From positions 248,946 through 312,945 of the forward strand of contig NZ_LMDC01000028.1 of NCBI RefSeq assembly GCF_001425705.1: a stretch of 64,000 bases of DNA, written 5' to 3'. The position numbers and the translations under genes were made by a program. Under the pieces are notes generated by a model that was given only the letters and a program-made list of their open reading frames with translations, did not search any database and had not been told where the DNA came from. Below are positions 20,383 through 33,237 of the stretch, one piece after another (within the stretch, counting starts at the first letter, position 1; every line of letters starts with the position of its first letter). The stretch is from Pelomonas sp. Root1217 (GTDB taxonomy: Bacteria; Pseudomonadota; Gammaproteobacteria; Burkholderiales; Burkholderiaceae_C).

Positions 20383-21720
20383 TCAATGCGGCGCGCTGGC
20401 CTGCTTCAACATCCCACGCAGTGCGTTGCGGCTGTGCGCGCCGAAATGGCCCAGCAGCTCAGCGATGGCCCGGTGCAAGGCATCGCGTTGACCCTGCAGG
20501 TCGCGCGCCAGCTCGGGGCCGAACTGGGCTTCGTTGGCAGCAAAGTCCAAATTGGGGTCAGTGACGAATTTCGCCGGCGCGCCGATCACGACGGCTGCAT
20601 CCGTCGCCGGCCCGGCCTTGAACGCCTCGGCCGCGACGACCTCGCGCACATAGTCGAAACCCCAGGCCGGGTAGCGCCCATCGCGGGTGGCGTCGCGCAG
20701 CGCGAGCTCCAGCGGGCCATCGCGACGCTGCTGCGCGTTGTCGATGATCCAGCGCGTCTGGAACTGCTCCAGCACGAAATGGCGGTTGCTTTGCAGCACG
20801 ACCAATCCCTGGCGATCCGCCGGCGCGCCCAGCTGGGCCTTGAGATTGACCCACATCATGTGGCCCAGCGTCGCGCCCGGCGCAGCGCTGGAGTGATAAG
20901 GCTGCGTCAGGTCCTCGACGTGGTGCAGGGCCATGCCCGCAAAGCGCCAACCCCAATAGGCATGGCCGCTCTGCCAGGCCAGCGCGGCCAATGCGCTGTA
21001 CTGCTGCACGCGCAACTCGGTGAAGGTGCGCGCAAAGCTGGGCGCCAACGTGTTGAAGACGGCGCCCTGGTGGAAGAAGCCCATGTGGAAAGGCGCCTGC
21101 GAGCCGATCGCGACGGCCGCGTTCCCGAAAGGCTGCTTGCCGAAGCCGTAAGCCGGGTCGGCCGGGCTGCCCGGGTTGTCGTCGAAGAGATTGAGGTCGT
21201 GGCCGTAGTCGGGTTCATCGCAAGCCGAAGCAAGCACCGCCAGCGGCGCCACCGCCTCGCCGGGCTGCAGCGCCACGAAGCGCTGGGTCGCGCCCTTGCC
21301 CGGGGTGGCGGCGCTGACCACGCCGACATCCAGTGCAGGGCGGCCGGCGTCGGGGTTGCGCGGGTCGATCTGCAGATAGAGGGCCAACCTGGCCTGGGGC
21401 GACAAACGCAGCGCGCGCAGGAAGGCGGCGCGTCGCTCGTCATCGCTGCGTTTGGCATCGGCCACAAAGCGCAGCGCGTCGGGGCGGGGGGCATGCCCCT
21501 TCAGGCGCTCGCGCAGCAAAGCCTCCTGAGCGTCGAGCCGAGCGGCGATGGCCACTTCCTGGTCGCGAAGGAAGTCGACGAGAGGTTCGGCCTTCACGAC
21601 CGCAACGTTCGCAACCTCGGGCATGCGCTCGAAGGCGCGGTAGCACATGGGCGTGTGGTTGCCCCAGGCCTGCGCAAAGGTAGGCAGCAGCAGGGCGGAC
21701 AGGGCAAAGAGGAGGCGCAT
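20383..21720 (-). CDS. Exported zinc-dependent phospholipase C / S1-P1 nuclease-like protein
   Basis: From the ATG at 21720 the protein has 445 residues with a clear signal peptide, MRLLFALSALLLPTFAQA, cleaved before WGNHTP. In the zinc phospholipase C/S1-P1 nuclease superfamily the mature protein begins with a Trp whose amino group binds zinc, so cleavage at A18/W19 fits. Further likely zinc ligands are in GMALHHVEDLTQPYH (the HxxxDxxxPxH-type signature) and in HMGFFHQG. It is predicted to act outside the inner membrane on phospholipids or nucleic acids; which one is not clear. It is divergent from the solute-binding gene at 22018. Confidence 0.7.
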   Translation of the reverse strand: MRLLFALSALLLPTFAQAWGNHTPMCYRAFERMPEVANVAVVKAEPLVDFLRDQEVAIAARLDAQEALLRERLKGHAPRPDALRFVADAKRSDDERRAAFLRALRLSPQARLALYLQIDPRNPDAGRPALDVGVVSAATPGKGATQRFVALQPGEAVAPLAVLASACDEPDYGHDLNLFDDNPGSPADPAYGFGKQPFGNAAVAIGSQAPFHMGFFHQGAVFNTLAPSFARTFTELRVQQYSALAALAWQSGHAYWGWRFAGMALHHVEDLTQPYHSSAAPGATLGHMMWVNLKAQLGAPADRQGLVVLQSNRHFVLEQFQTRWIIDNAQQRRDGPLELALRDATRDGRYPAWGFDYVREVVAAEAFKAGPATDAAVVIGAPAKFVTDPNLDFAANEAQFGPELARDLQGQRDALHRAIAELLGHFGAHSRNALRGMLKQASAPH

Positions 21721-21897
21721 CGGCGGCAGCGGCATGAGAAGCCGCGCATTCTGGCCCGTGCTGAGCAAAGCCTTGCGACCGAACTCGCGAAACGGCTTGT
21801 GGCCCCCTCGCCTCCCGGTGTGCCACGGGCCGGTCAGCCCAGCGCGGCACGCGCAAGTTTTGCTGCATGCAGGTTACGGGTGGGTACGACTTCGCAG

Positions 21898-21923
21898 AAG
21901 CGGCGATTCGGGAATCACCGCTT
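21898..21923. promoter_or_regulatory. Imperfect inverted repeat in divergent promoter region
   Basis: AAGCGGCGATTC-GG-GAATCACCGCTT is a 12-bp inverted repeat with one mismatch, in the 297-bp gap between the two divergent genes (starts at 21720 and 22018). GCTTCGC-rich segments continue to about 21950. It could be an operator or an RNA hairpin; nothing else was seen in the gap. Confidence 0.45.
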
Positions 21924-22017
21924 CGCGACCAGCGAACCGCTTCGCAGCGATGCAAGCATGGCTTGCCACGCTCGGGCCCTGTGCGAGGATGCCGTCCTCA
22001 GCGGACCCGCAGGTTTC

Positions 22018-22779
22018 ATGCGACGACTCCAGGCTCGATTCATCACCTGCCTCGCGGTGCTGCTGGCCGCTGGCGGCACTCGCGCCGACCACTTCGTCAT
22101 TGGCGTGGAGGACGTTGACTACGCCCCCATCATGAGCACGGCCGGCAACGGTGACTACCGCGGCTATGCGCGCGACCTGCTGGACTTGTTCGCCCGCCGT
22201 CACGATCACCGCTTCGACTACTTGCCCCTGCCCACCAAGCGGCTGACGGCCGAGCATGCCGCGGGTCGCCTCGATGGCGTCTTTCCGGACAACCCCAATT
22301 GGGAGGCCGAAGCCAAGCGCGGCCTGGCGCTGGCCTATTCCGAGCCGGCCGTGCCCTTCCAGGACGTCGTCATGGTGCCGGCGGCCAATCGCGACCTGCC
22401 GGTGCACAACCTGGGCATCGTGCGCGGCTTCACGCCCAAACGCTTCCTGCCACAGATCCAGGGCGGCAGCCTGCGCCTGACCGAAGCGGGCGACCCTTCG
22501 CGGCTGATCCGCATGGCCCTGGCCGGCCGTGTCGACGGCGTGCATGTCGCATTGCCGGTGGGCCGGTATCAGCTGGAACAACTGGGCCGACCGGGTGCAT
22601 TGGTGCCGTCCACCGCCCTGGCGCCAGCCCCCTACGAGTACCACTACCGGCTTTCGAGCCTGAAGCACGCCGACCTGGTCGCCCAGTTCGACCGCTTCCT
22701 GCACGAGGAGCAGGTCGCACTGGTCGCCCTGCAGCGCCGCTACGGCCTCGACGAGAGGCTCAGCCCAGCGCCGCGATGA
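22018..22779 (+). CDS. Periplasmic solute-binding-like protein (family 3)
   Basis: A 253-residue protein with a signal peptide ([20 protein letters not shown], then TRA before DHF). The body resembles the substrate-binding proteins of amino-acid ABC transporters: [20 protein letters not shown] early on and a [13 protein letters not shown] segment. No permease or ATPase gene is nearby, so it may be an orphan binding protein or a periplasmic sensor. The frame is open for a long way upstream, but that part is antisense to the phospholipase-like gene. Its 3' end overlaps the convergent VOC gene by 20 bp. Confidence 0.75.
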   Translation: MRRLQARFITCLAVLLAAGGTRADHFVIGVEDVDYAPIMSTAGNGDYRGYARDLLDLFARRHDHRFDYLPLPTKRLTAEHAAGRLDGVFPDNPNWEAEAKRGLALAYSEPAVPFQDVVMVPAANRDLPVHNLGIVRGFTPKRFLPQIQGGSLRLTEAGDPSRLIRMALAGRVDGVHVALPVGRYQLEQLGRPGALVPSTALAPAPYEYHYRLSSLKHADLVAQFDRFLHEEQVALVALQRRYGLDERLSPAPR

Positions 22780-23221
22780 CCTCGGCCGGCGCCTGAACGA
22801 GCTCGATCAGGACGCCCTCGCCACCAATCGGGAACTCCTCGCTCGACTTGGGATGGATGAAGCAGATGTCATGGCCGGCCGCGCCCTTGCGAATGCCCCC
22901 CGGCGCAAAGCGCACACCTTGTTCCGTCATCGCCGCAACCGCCGCCGGCAGGTCGTCCACCCAAAGGCCGACATGGTTGAGCGGCGTCGTGTGCACTGCC
23001 GGCTTCCTGTCGGGGTCCAGCGGCTGCATCAGGTCGACTTCGACACGGTGCGGACCGTCGCCAAGGGTGCAGATGTCCTCGTCGACGTTCTCGCGCTCGG
23101 AAACGTATTGGCCGGTGACCTGCAGGCCGAGCACGTCGACCCACAACTTGCGCAGCGCGGCCTTGTCCGGCCCGCCGATGGCGATCTGCTGCAGACCGAG
23201 AATCTTGTAGGGACGCGTCAT
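22760..23221 (-). CDS. VOC-fold protein, probable methylmalonyl-CoA epimerase
   Basis: A 153-residue protein of the vicinal oxygen chelate fold with two beta-alpha-beta-beta-beta modules. The C-terminal [10 protein letters not shown] and GVLIELVQ segments resemble methylmalonyl-CoA epimerase, and it lies in the operon with the mutase and carboxylase that would need such an enzyme. The later metal ligands (His in [11 protein letters not shown], Glu in LIELVQ) are present, but the first position usually filled by His is Gln (LQQIAIGG). It is therefore either a variant epimerase or a related VOC enzyme. GAGG lies 6 nt before the ATG. Confidence 0.65.
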   Translation of the reverse strand: MTRPYKILGLQQIAIGGPDKAALRKLWVDVLGLQVTGQYVSERENVDEDICTLGDGPHRVEVDLMQPLDPDRKPAVHTTPLNHVGLWVDDLPAAVAAMTEQGVRFAPGGIRKGAAGHDICFIHPKSSEEFPIGGEGVLIELVQAPAEVIAALG

Positions 23222-23266
23222 GTCAACCTCGAGAAGTAGAAAAGCGAAAAAGCGCCAGCACCTGGG

Positions 23267-24463
23267 TCAGAGCTTGAGCCGGCCCCAAAGCCAGCCCGTC
23301 TTGACGCCAGCCAGCGTCGCGATGGATTGCTGGTGGATATAGGGCAGACGACCACCCCAGCCAAAGAAGCGGTCACGCAACCAGGGCGCGACAACCGCAT
23401 GGGACTGGAACATCGGCGTCAGCCCCTTGCTGGCCTGGCCGTAGAAGCGCAGGTGCGCACGGCGGCGCCGGCTGTAGCGCTCGAAGACCTGCGGCCAGTC
23501 GTCACCCACCTCGGCTGCGAGCTCATGCGCATCGATCAGGGCCATGTTGGCGCCCTGGCCCAGTTGCGGACTCATGCCATGGGCACAGTCGCCAATGGCC
23601 AGCACGCGGCCGTCATGCCAGCGGCGCATCCACACATCGGCATAGCGCGCCTCGCGCAACTGGGCCGCGTCATGCAAGCTGGTGAGTAGGGGCGCCACGT
23701 CGGGAAACAGCGTCGTCATCTGCTGCTTGAGCCGGTCAAGCCCGAGGCGCTGCTGCCAGCCTTCGAGATCGGCCACCGGCAAACTCCAGAACAGATTGAT
23801 GCCTCGCTCGCCGTCGCCGGGATGCGTCTTGCCGACGGGCATGAGGCCCAGCATCTGCGACGCCGAGCGGAAGCGCTGGCGCAGTTCGATCTCAGGATAC
23901 CCTGGTGGCGCGGGCAGCACGGTCCAGACGGCGCCCCACGGAAAGGCCCGCACATGCTGGTCGACATTCATGCGCTCGCGCAGCCGCGAGAAGCTCCCGT
24001 TGGCGAGGATCAGCGCCGAGTGCCGGACCGCGGCACCGTCGGCCAGCTTCAATGCCACGCCCTGTTCATCCTGCTCAAAGCCTTCGACCGCCACGCCGCA
24101 GTGCCAGCGGATGCCCAGCTCGCGCACCCGCCCCCACAGCAAGCCCATCAACGCCCCGCGCTGGATGCCCAGGCCGTAGGCCTCGGGATGGAAGCGGCGG
24201 TAGCTCATGTCCAGCACGGCGCGGCCGCTTGCCGTGTCGCCAAAAAGCCGGTCCACGCGCCTGCCCAGTGCCAGTGCGCCATCCAGCAGGCCCATGGCCG
24301 TCAGCACGCGTTGGCCGGTCGGCTGCAACAGCAGGCCGGCGCCGATGGGACGGGGCTCGGCCACCGCCTCGTACAGCTCGACCGATACACCGCGCTCGGC
24401 CAACCGGATGGCCGCAGCCGCGCCGGCGACACCGGCGCCGACGATGGCGATCGATTCAGGCAA
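23267..24463 (-). CDS. FAD-dependent monooxygenase (UbiH / salicylate hydroxylase type)
   Basis: A 398-residue flavoprotein hydroxylase. The dinucleotide-binding motif IVGAGVAGAAAAIRLAERG is at residues 7-25, and the second FAD motif, AIGDCAHGMSPQLGQGANM, lies near residue 285. The substrate is not evident. The start is probably TTG (24463), which overlaps the pccA stop by 8 nt; no ATG is available near the Rossmann motif. It is an unexpected member of a propionyl-CoA operon, and any link to that pathway is unknown. Confidence 0.8.
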   Translation of the reverse strand: MPESIAIVGAGVAGAAAAIRLAERGVSVELYEAVAEPRPIGAGLLLQPTGQRVLTAMGLLDGALALGRRVDRLFGDTASGRAVLDMSYRRFHPEAYGLGIQRGALMGLLWGRVRELGIRWHCGVAVEGFEQDEQGVALKLADGAAVRHSALILANGSFSRLRERMNVDQHVRAFPWGAVWTVLPAPPGYPEIELRQRFRSASQMLGLMPVGKTHPGDGERGINLFWSLPVADLEGWQQRLGLDRLKQQMTTLFPDVAPLLTSLHDAAQLREARYADVWMRRWHDGRVLAIGDCAHGMSPQLGQGANMALIDAHELAAEVGDDWPQVFERYSRRRRAHLRFYGQASKGLTPMFQSHAVVAPWLRDRFFGWGGRLPYIHQQSIATLAGVKTGWLWGRLKL

Positions 24464-26508
24464 AGCGCAGGATAGGCTGATCCACCGACAAGCTCTCGCC
24501 CGGCTTGGCCAGGATCTCGGCGACCGTCACGTCCTGCAGGGCGGTCAGGATGTTCTCCATCTTCATCGCCTCAATCACCGCGACCCGCTCACCCGCCTGC
24601 ACGGTCTGGCCGACCTGGGCGGCCAGGTGCACGAGCAGCCCCGGCATCGGCGACAGCAGGAACTTGCTTGTGTCCGGCGGCGCCTTGTAGGGCATCAGCG
24701 CCTGCAATTCGGCCGCGCGCGGGCTCAGCACGGTCAGCTCGACGGAGCGTCCGCCATGATGAATGCGGTAGGCCAGCGGGTTCCTGGCCGTGCCGCGCTC
24801 CGCCTGGGCCGTGAAGGCCAGGCCGTTGACGGTGCCGGTGATGCGCACATCGTTCAGGCGCGAGCTGGAGGCAATCCGGTAGTCCTTGTCACCGACCTGC
24901 ACGCGCGCCTCGCCCAAGGCGCCGGCGTACTCGCTGATGTGCAGCGCATGGCGCTCCGTCCTGCCCTGCCCCTGGTTCACCACGGCCACATAGTCGTGCT
25001 CGATTTGCACCTCGTGGCCGCGCAACTGGCCGCTGATGCCGGCCTCGCGCTCGCGGGCCTTGCGGCGGATGAAGCCGGCCAATGCGACGAGGAAGAGCGG
25101 ATCGTCATGCGGCACGTCCTCGGCCTTGAAGCCGCCGGCATAGTGCTGGGCGATGAAGCCGGTGTTGAAGTTGCCGGTCGCAAAGTCAGGATGAGCCAGC
25201 AGGGCGGCCTGGAAGGGGATGTTGCTGGACACGCCGCGGATGACGAAGCCGTTCAGCGCCTCGCGCATCTTGGCGATCGCCTCGCCGCGGTCGCGGCCGT
25301 GCACGATGAGCTTGGCGATCATCGAATCGTAGAACATCGGGATCTCGCCGCCCTCGTAGACGCCGGTGTCCACGCGCACGCCAAAGCGTTGCGGCTCGGC
25401 CTGCGCCATGGTGGTTTCAGGTGGCTGGTATCGGACGAGGCGGCCGGTCGACGGCAGGAAATTGCGGAAGGGATCTTCCGCATTGATCCGGCACTCGATG
25501 GCCCAGCCCTCGCGCTTGATCTGCTCCTGCGTGAAGGTCAGCGGCTCGCCGGCGGCGACGCGGATCATCTGCTCGACGAGATCCAGCCCCGTGATGCACT
25601 CGGTAACCGGGTGCTCCACCTGCAGGCGGGTGTTCATTTCCAGGAAGTAGAAGTCCTGGTCCTTGCCGACGACGAACTCCACCGTGCCGGCGCTCTGGTA
25701 GTTGACCGCCCTGGCCAGGGCCACGGCCTGCTCGCCCATCGCCCATCGCGCGGCGGGTGGCCTCGCTGATGAAGGGCGACGGCGCTTCCTCGATGACCTT
25801 CTGGTGGCGGCGCTGGATGGAGCATTCGCGCTCCCACAGGTAGACGACGTTGCCTTGCGAGTCGCCCAGCACCTGGATCTCGATGTGGCGCGGCTGCTCG
25901 ACGAACTTCTCCATGAAGACCCGGTCGTCACCGAAGCTGTTGCGCGCCTCGTTGCGGCAGGACGTGAAGCCCTCGAAGGCCTCCTTGTCGTTGAAGGCCA
26001 CCCGCAGGCCCTTGCCACCGCCGCCCGCGCTGGCCTTGATCATGACCGGGTAGCCGATCCTGGCGGCGATGCCCACGGCTTCCTCGGCCGACAGGATGGG
26101 CTCGTTGTGGCCGGGGATGGTGCTGACCTTGGCCTCGTTGGCCAGCTTCTTGGAAGCGATCTTGTCGCCCATCGCGGCGATGGAGGCGTGCTTGGGTCCG
26201 ATGAAGACGAGGCCTTCCTCCTCGACGCGGCGAGCGAAGGCCTCGTTCTCGGACAGGAAGCCGTAGCCGGGATGGATGGCCTGCGCGCCGGTGCTCCTGG
26301 CCGCGGCAATGATCTTGTCGGCGACGAGATAGCTCTCGCGCGACGGCGCCGGGCCGAGCAGCACGGCCTCGTCAGCCAGCTCGACATGGCGGGCGTCCTT
26401 GTCGGCTTCGGAGTAGACGGCGACCGTCTTGATGCCCATCTTCTGGGCCGTGGCAATCACCCGGCAGGCGATTTCACCCCGGTTGGCAATCAGGATCTTG
26501 GTGAACAT
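24456..26508 (-). pseudogene. pccA: Propionyl-CoA carboxylase alpha subunit, frameshifted
   Basis: The biotin-dependent subunit: biotin carboxylase (N-terminal [21 protein letters not shown]-grasp [13 protein letters not shown]) and C-terminal biotin carrier (EAMKMEN). The reading frame breaks at 25734-25747, where the 7-mer GCCCATC occurs twice in tandem. Removing one copy restores a continuous 681-residue frame through [15 protein letters not shown], the normal PccA length. As written, translation gives about 255 native residues and roughly 107 wrong ones, ending at 25417. A downstream ATG at 25739 is in the carrier-half frame. It may be a real mutation, a phase-variable state or an assembly error. 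Confidence 0.9.
25734..25747. repeat. 7-bp tandem duplication causing pccA frameshift
   Basis: GCCCATC at 25734-25740 is repeated exactly at 25741-25747. Homologous protein sequence continues across the site in two different frames, which differ by one 7-bp unit. Confidence 0.95.
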
Positions 26509-26518
26509 AGTTGCCTCG

Positions 26519-26805
26519 TTATTTCGTCTTGCCCAGCAGCTTCTTGCGCTGCTCGGTGAAGTGCCACCACGGCTGGGCGGGCCCACCGTTCATGAAGTCG
26601 TGGGCAGCCATGAAGGTGTCCAGCACGCAGGGGTCATGGCGCTGGCCCATGGGGTCGCGCAGGCGGTCGTAGGTCTTGTACGGGTCCATGCGCTTCACGT
26701 CCGCGGGCGTTGCGATGCCCAGACCGATCAGGTCGGCTTCCATCGCCTTGCCGATGTTCGGGATGTCGGTGAGGCGCCTGGCCTCGGCCGCGCAGCTTGC
26801 CTTGC

Positions 26806-26809
<4 letters not shown>
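26519..26809 (-). CDS. Small helix-hairpin-helix protein (Cdd1/pathogenicity-locus type)
   Basis: A protein of about 96 residues with one helix-hairpin-helix motif, [20 protein letters not shown], followed by a Trp/His-containing C-terminal half ([13 protein letters not shown]). Such small HhH proteins of the Cdd1 type are common, but their role is unknown. The GTG at 26809 overlaps the pccB stop as GTGA; another GTG at 26836, inside pccB, has GGAG 5 nt upstream and would add 9 residues. It is translated between the two carboxylase subunit genes, an odd place for a possible nucleic-acid-binding protein. Confidence 0.75.
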
Positions 26810-28338
<1,529 letters not shown>

Positions 28339-28344
28339 GTCGGT

Positions 28345-28740
28345 TCAACCCTCGAACGGGAAATTGATCTCCACGCCGTTGCCGGCGGGGTCTTGGAAGA
28401 AGAACTGGTGCTGGCCGGTGACGGGCGAGCGGGACTCGTGGAAGGCCACGCCCAGCGTACGCAAATGCGCTGCGGTGGCCGTCGGGTCGGTGCCGAAGAA
28501 GGCGGTGTGGTCGTAGGTCGTCGGTGCGGCGGGGTTGACCGGGCCGCGCACCGCCTCATTGGCGCGCTGCGTGGATAGGTGCACGACCGGGTGGCCGCCG
28601 GCATAAAGCCAGTAACCCGCGCTGTCGAAATCCGGCCGCGGGCCTTGCTCGAGGCCAAGCACGTCGCGGTAGAAATCGCGCAGCACGGCGAGCAGCTCGG
28701 CGGGTGCGCGCAGGTTGATGTGATGCAGGCCGGTGATCAT
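28345..28740 (-). CDS. VOC/glyoxalase-fold protein
   Basis: A 131-residue single VOC protein starting [13 protein letters not shown]. Likely metal ligands are the His in LHHINL, the His in HPVVHL and the Glu in [11 protein letters not shown]. It lies between meaB (4-nt ATGA overlap) and pccB. It could be an epimerase, a glyoxalase or a dioxygenase relative. The first ligand, absent from the other VOC protein of this operon, is intact here, so it remains a rival candidate for methylmalonyl-CoA epimerase. Confidence 0.75.
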   Translation of the reverse strand: MITGLHHINLRAPAELLAVLRDFYRDVLGLEQGPRPDFDSAGYWLYAGGHPVVHLSTQRANEAVRGPVNPAAPTTYDHTAFFGTDPTATAAHLRTLGVAFHESRSPVTGQHQFFFQDPAGNGVEINFPFEG

Positions 28741-29699
28741 GGGTTGCTCCTGAAGGTGGCCAGCAACTGGCGTGCCGCGGTGGAAGCCGGCGTGTGGCCG
28801 TCCCGCACGGCTGCCGTTGCGGCATCGAGTTGGTTCTTGACGGCAGGATGCGCGACAAAGGCTTGTTTCAGACCGGACTGGATGCGTTCCCACATCCACG
28901 CCAGCGACTGCTCGCGGCGCCTGGTGTTCCAGGCACCGCTGGCTTCTCGCTCGCTGCGCAACGCGGCCAGTGCGTCCCACACGGGTTCGATGCCTTTGGA
29001 TTTGAGGGCACTGACCTTCATGACGCGCTGCGTGGCGTGCGCATGCGTGGGCAGCAGCCGCAGCGCCGACGTGATCTGAGCCTGCGCACGTGTAGCGGCG
29101 GCATCGTCCAGGTCGGCCTTGTTGATGACGACGAGGTCGGCCAGCTCCATGACGCCCTTCTTGATCGCCTGCAGATCGTCGCCCGCGTTGGGCAGCTGCA
29201 GCAGCAGGTAGAGGTCGGTCATGCCTGCCACGGCGGTCTCGCTCTGGCCGACGCCGACCGTCTCGACGATGACGACGTCGTAGCCCGCCGCTTCGCACAG
29301 CAGCATGGCCTCGCGCGTCTTCTCGGCCACGCCGCCGAGCGTGCCGCTGCTGGGGCTGGGGCGGATGAAGGCGCGCGTGTCCATGGAGAGCTTCTCCATG
29401 CGCGTCTTGTCGCCCAGGATGGCGCCGCCCGACAGCGTGCTGGACGGGTCCACCGTCAGCACCGCCACACGGTGGCCGCGCTCCAGCAGGAAGAGGCCGA
29501 AGGCCTCGATGAAGGTGCTCTTGCCCACGCCCGGCACGCCGGAGATGCCCAGGCGCAGCGAGTGGCCCGTCGCCGGCATCAGCTCGGTCAACAGCGCATC
29601 GGCCTGCTCGCGATGGTCGGCCCGCGTGGACTCGATGAGCGTGATGGCCTTGGCCAGCGCCCGGCGGTCGCCGGCTTGCAGCGGTCCGGCGACGCTCAA
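28737..29699 (-). CDS. meaB: Methylmalonyl-CoA mutase-associated GTPase MeaB
   Basis: A G3E-family GTPase that protects and reloads the cobalamin cofactor of methylmalonyl-CoA mutase. It has 320 residues. The Walker A motif GVPGVGKST is at residues 54-62, followed by [19 protein letters not shown] and the guanine-specificity motif NKAD. The start is TTG (29699), overlapping the GNAT stop as TTGA. Older annotations call this family ArgK. Its place in an operon with the mutase supports the MeaB role. Confidence 0.95.
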   Translation of the reverse strand: MSVAGPLQAGDRRALAKAITLIESTRADHREQADALLTELMPATGHSLRLGISGVPGVGKSTFIEAFGLFLLERGHRVAVLTVDPSSTLSGGAILGDKTRMEKLSMDTRAFIRPSPSSGTLGGVAEKTREAMLLCEAAGYDVVIVETVGVGQSETAVAGMTDLYLLLQLPNAGDDLQAIKKGVMELADLVVINKADLDDAAATRAQAQITSALRLLPTHAHATQRVMKVSALKSKGIEPVWDALAALRSEREASGAWNTRRREQSLAWMWERIQSGLKQAFVAHPAVKNQLDAATAAVRDGHTPASTAARQLLATFRSNP

Positions 29700-30120
29700 G
29701 CGGCCTCCCAGCGATATTCGATGTCGAAATCCTGCTCTTCGACCACCTTGAATCCGTGTCGGCGATAGAAGTCGTTGGCGCGGCTCTCGCGCAATGCGGC
29801 CAAGGTGATGGGCAGGCCGCGCGACTTGACCTGATCGAGCACCCAGGCGCCGATGCGCTGCCCTTGCGCCGCCGGGCGCAGATACAGGTGATGCAGTCGC
29901 AGCTCGCCTTCGCGCGGCTCGACGGTGAAGTAGCCGACGCGCTCACCATCCACAACCAGGTGCTGCATCCACTCGGGCCGGAACTGGCTTCTCAGCCGCG
30001 CCCGCGCCACCTCGGGGTTGAAGCGGCCGAGCCGCTCCAGGCTCTCGCGCAGCGCTTCCATGCGGATGCTCAGCATGGCCTCGAAGTCGGCGTCGACGAC
30101 GGGCGCCAGCGTCGGCGTCA

Positions 30121-30121
<1 letters not shown>
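29696..30121 (-). CDS. GNAT-family N-acetyltransferase
   Basis: A 141-residue protein with the GNAT fold: the acetyl-CoA-binding segment [18 protein letters not shown] and the terminal [23 protein letters not shown]. The ATG overlaps the mutase stop as ATGA, and the end overlaps meaB. The frame is open further upstream inside the mutase gene, but that part is not GNAT-like. The substrate is unknown. Its coupling to the mutase could point to lysine acetylation of a pathway enzyme or to detoxification of a CoA intermediate; both are guesses. Confidence 0.85.
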
Positions 30122-32295
<2,174 letters not shown>

Positions 32296-32338
32296 CGAAA
32301 CTCTCCTGTAACTGGGCTGACATCTTAGCCGAACCGTT

Positions 32339-32354
32339 ATTCATAATTATGAAT
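32339..32354. promoter_or_regulatory. 16-bp palindrome, probable GntR operator
   Basis: ATTCATAATTATGAAT is a perfect 16-bp palindrome in the short gap between the divergent mutase and GntR genes. AT-rich palindromes of this size are typical of FadR/FCD-type GntR operators. It overlaps an upstream in-frame ATG (32349) of the regulator, which argues for the later start at 32379. Confidence 0.7.
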
Positions 32355-32378
32355 TCAGAATCGCTACACTCGGCCGCC

Positions 32379-33035
32379 ATGCCCGGCTCACTCGACCATG
32401 CCCCTCTCGCCGCATCGGCTCTGTACGAGCAGGTGGCCGACCGGCTGCGCCAGCAGATCCTGGCACGGGAACTGGAACCAGGGTCGTGGATCGACGAACT
32501 CAAGCTCTGCGCCGAGCTGGGGATCAGCCGCACGCCGATGCGCGAGGCGCTGAAGGTTCTGGCCGCCGAGGGCCTGGTGACGATGAAGCTGCGCCGCGGC
32601 GCCTACGTGACCGAGATGAGCGAACGGGATGTGCGGGAAGCCTACCAACTGCTCTCCCTTCTCGAAAGTGACGCCGCCGCCGAAGTCGCCAATCGCGCGA
32701 GCGATGCCGAATTGACGGAGCTGAGCGAATTGCACCGGGCGCTGGAAGAAGCGTTACCCGATAGGGACGCCTTCTTCGCCGCCAACGAGCGCTTCCATCT
32801 GCGCGTGCTGGAGATCGACGGCAACCGCTGGCGGCTGCAGATCGTGGGGGATCTGCGCCGGTTGATGAAGCTGAATCGCCACCACTCGCTGTTCCGGGAG
32901 GGACGGCTGGCCGAATCGCTGGATGAGCACCGGGCGATCGTCGGTGCGCTGCTTGCGCGGGATGCACAAGCCTGCCGGCAACTTGTCACGGCCCATTTTT
33001 GTAACGGACTGAACGCCACACAGACAGCTTTGTGA
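32379..33035 (+). CDS. GntR-family (FadR/FCD type) transcriptional regulator
   Basis: From the ATG at 32379 the protein has 218 residues: an N-terminal winged helix (about 10-75, ISRTPMREALKVLAAEGLV) and an all-helical FCD ligand domain with metal-binding type residues (ANERFHLRVLE, EHRAIVGALL). An ATG at 32349 would add 10 residues but lies inside the palindrome. It probably represses or activates the divergent methylmalonyl-CoA operon in response to a propionate-derived acid or acyl-CoA. It also directly precedes the giant-repeat genes on the same strand, 318 bp away. Confidence 0.85.
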   Translation: MPGSLDHAPLAASALYEQVADRLRQQILARELEPGSWIDELKLCAELGISRTPMREALKVLAAEGLVTMKLRRGAYVTEMSERDVREAYQLLSLLESDAAAEVANRASDAELTELSELHRALEEALPDRDAFFAANERFHLRVLEIDGNRWRLQIVGDLRRLMKLNRHHSLFREGRLAESLDEHRAIVGALLARDAQACRQLVTAHFCNGLNATQTAL

Positions 33036-33107
33036 AGGCAGACGGGCGGTGCGTGAACTGCCACCGAAAGCCCGCGCTTATCGGCGCGTGGTTTCGCTAA
33101 GTCCTTA

Positions 33108-33115
33108 CTAGCATG
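33108..33115 (+). promoter_or_regulatory. Shared leader element CTAGCATG (gene 1 copy)
   Basis: TCCTTACTAGCATGGCA at 33102-33118 resembles TCCTCCCTAGCATGACA ahead of the second giant gene. The core lies 246 bp before this start and 245 bp before the other, with a hairpin upstream of each. It may be a promoter -10 region (TAGCAT) or a protein or RNA element. Confidence 0.35.
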
Positions 33116-33210
33116 GCAATTACTGGGAAAACCACCCCCGGTCCGGGTGTTCGGGCCGTGGGCGGCGGCCTCGGTTCGGGTCGATTCCGGCCGATTTGAG
33201 ACTTTGTTCC

Positions 33211-33237
33211 TCAAGTCAAGCGGGGCCGGCCCGATAA
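33211..33237 (+). promoter_or_regulatory. Candidate sigma-28 (FliA) promoter
   Basis: TCAAGTCA, 11 bp, then CCCGATAA. The flagellar sigma-28 pattern is about T[AC]AAGTTT-N11-GCCGATAA, so the -35 matches in the key TCAAGT and the -10 in 7 of 8 bases, with correct spacing. It lies 117 bp before the first giant gene. No equal site was found before the second. Confidence 0.35.

Noticed and set aside
20374-22017. Plus-strand extension of the solute-binding gene to about 800 codons
   Set aside because: The extra part is antisense to the zinc-enzyme gene and has no family features. The signal peptide at 22018 marks the true start.
33040-33120. Cyclic-di-GMP type I riboswitch in the gene 1 leader
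   Set aside because: A GAAAG and paired GC-rich arms are present, but the conserved core (GGGCAAACC, ACGCAAAGCC) is missing.
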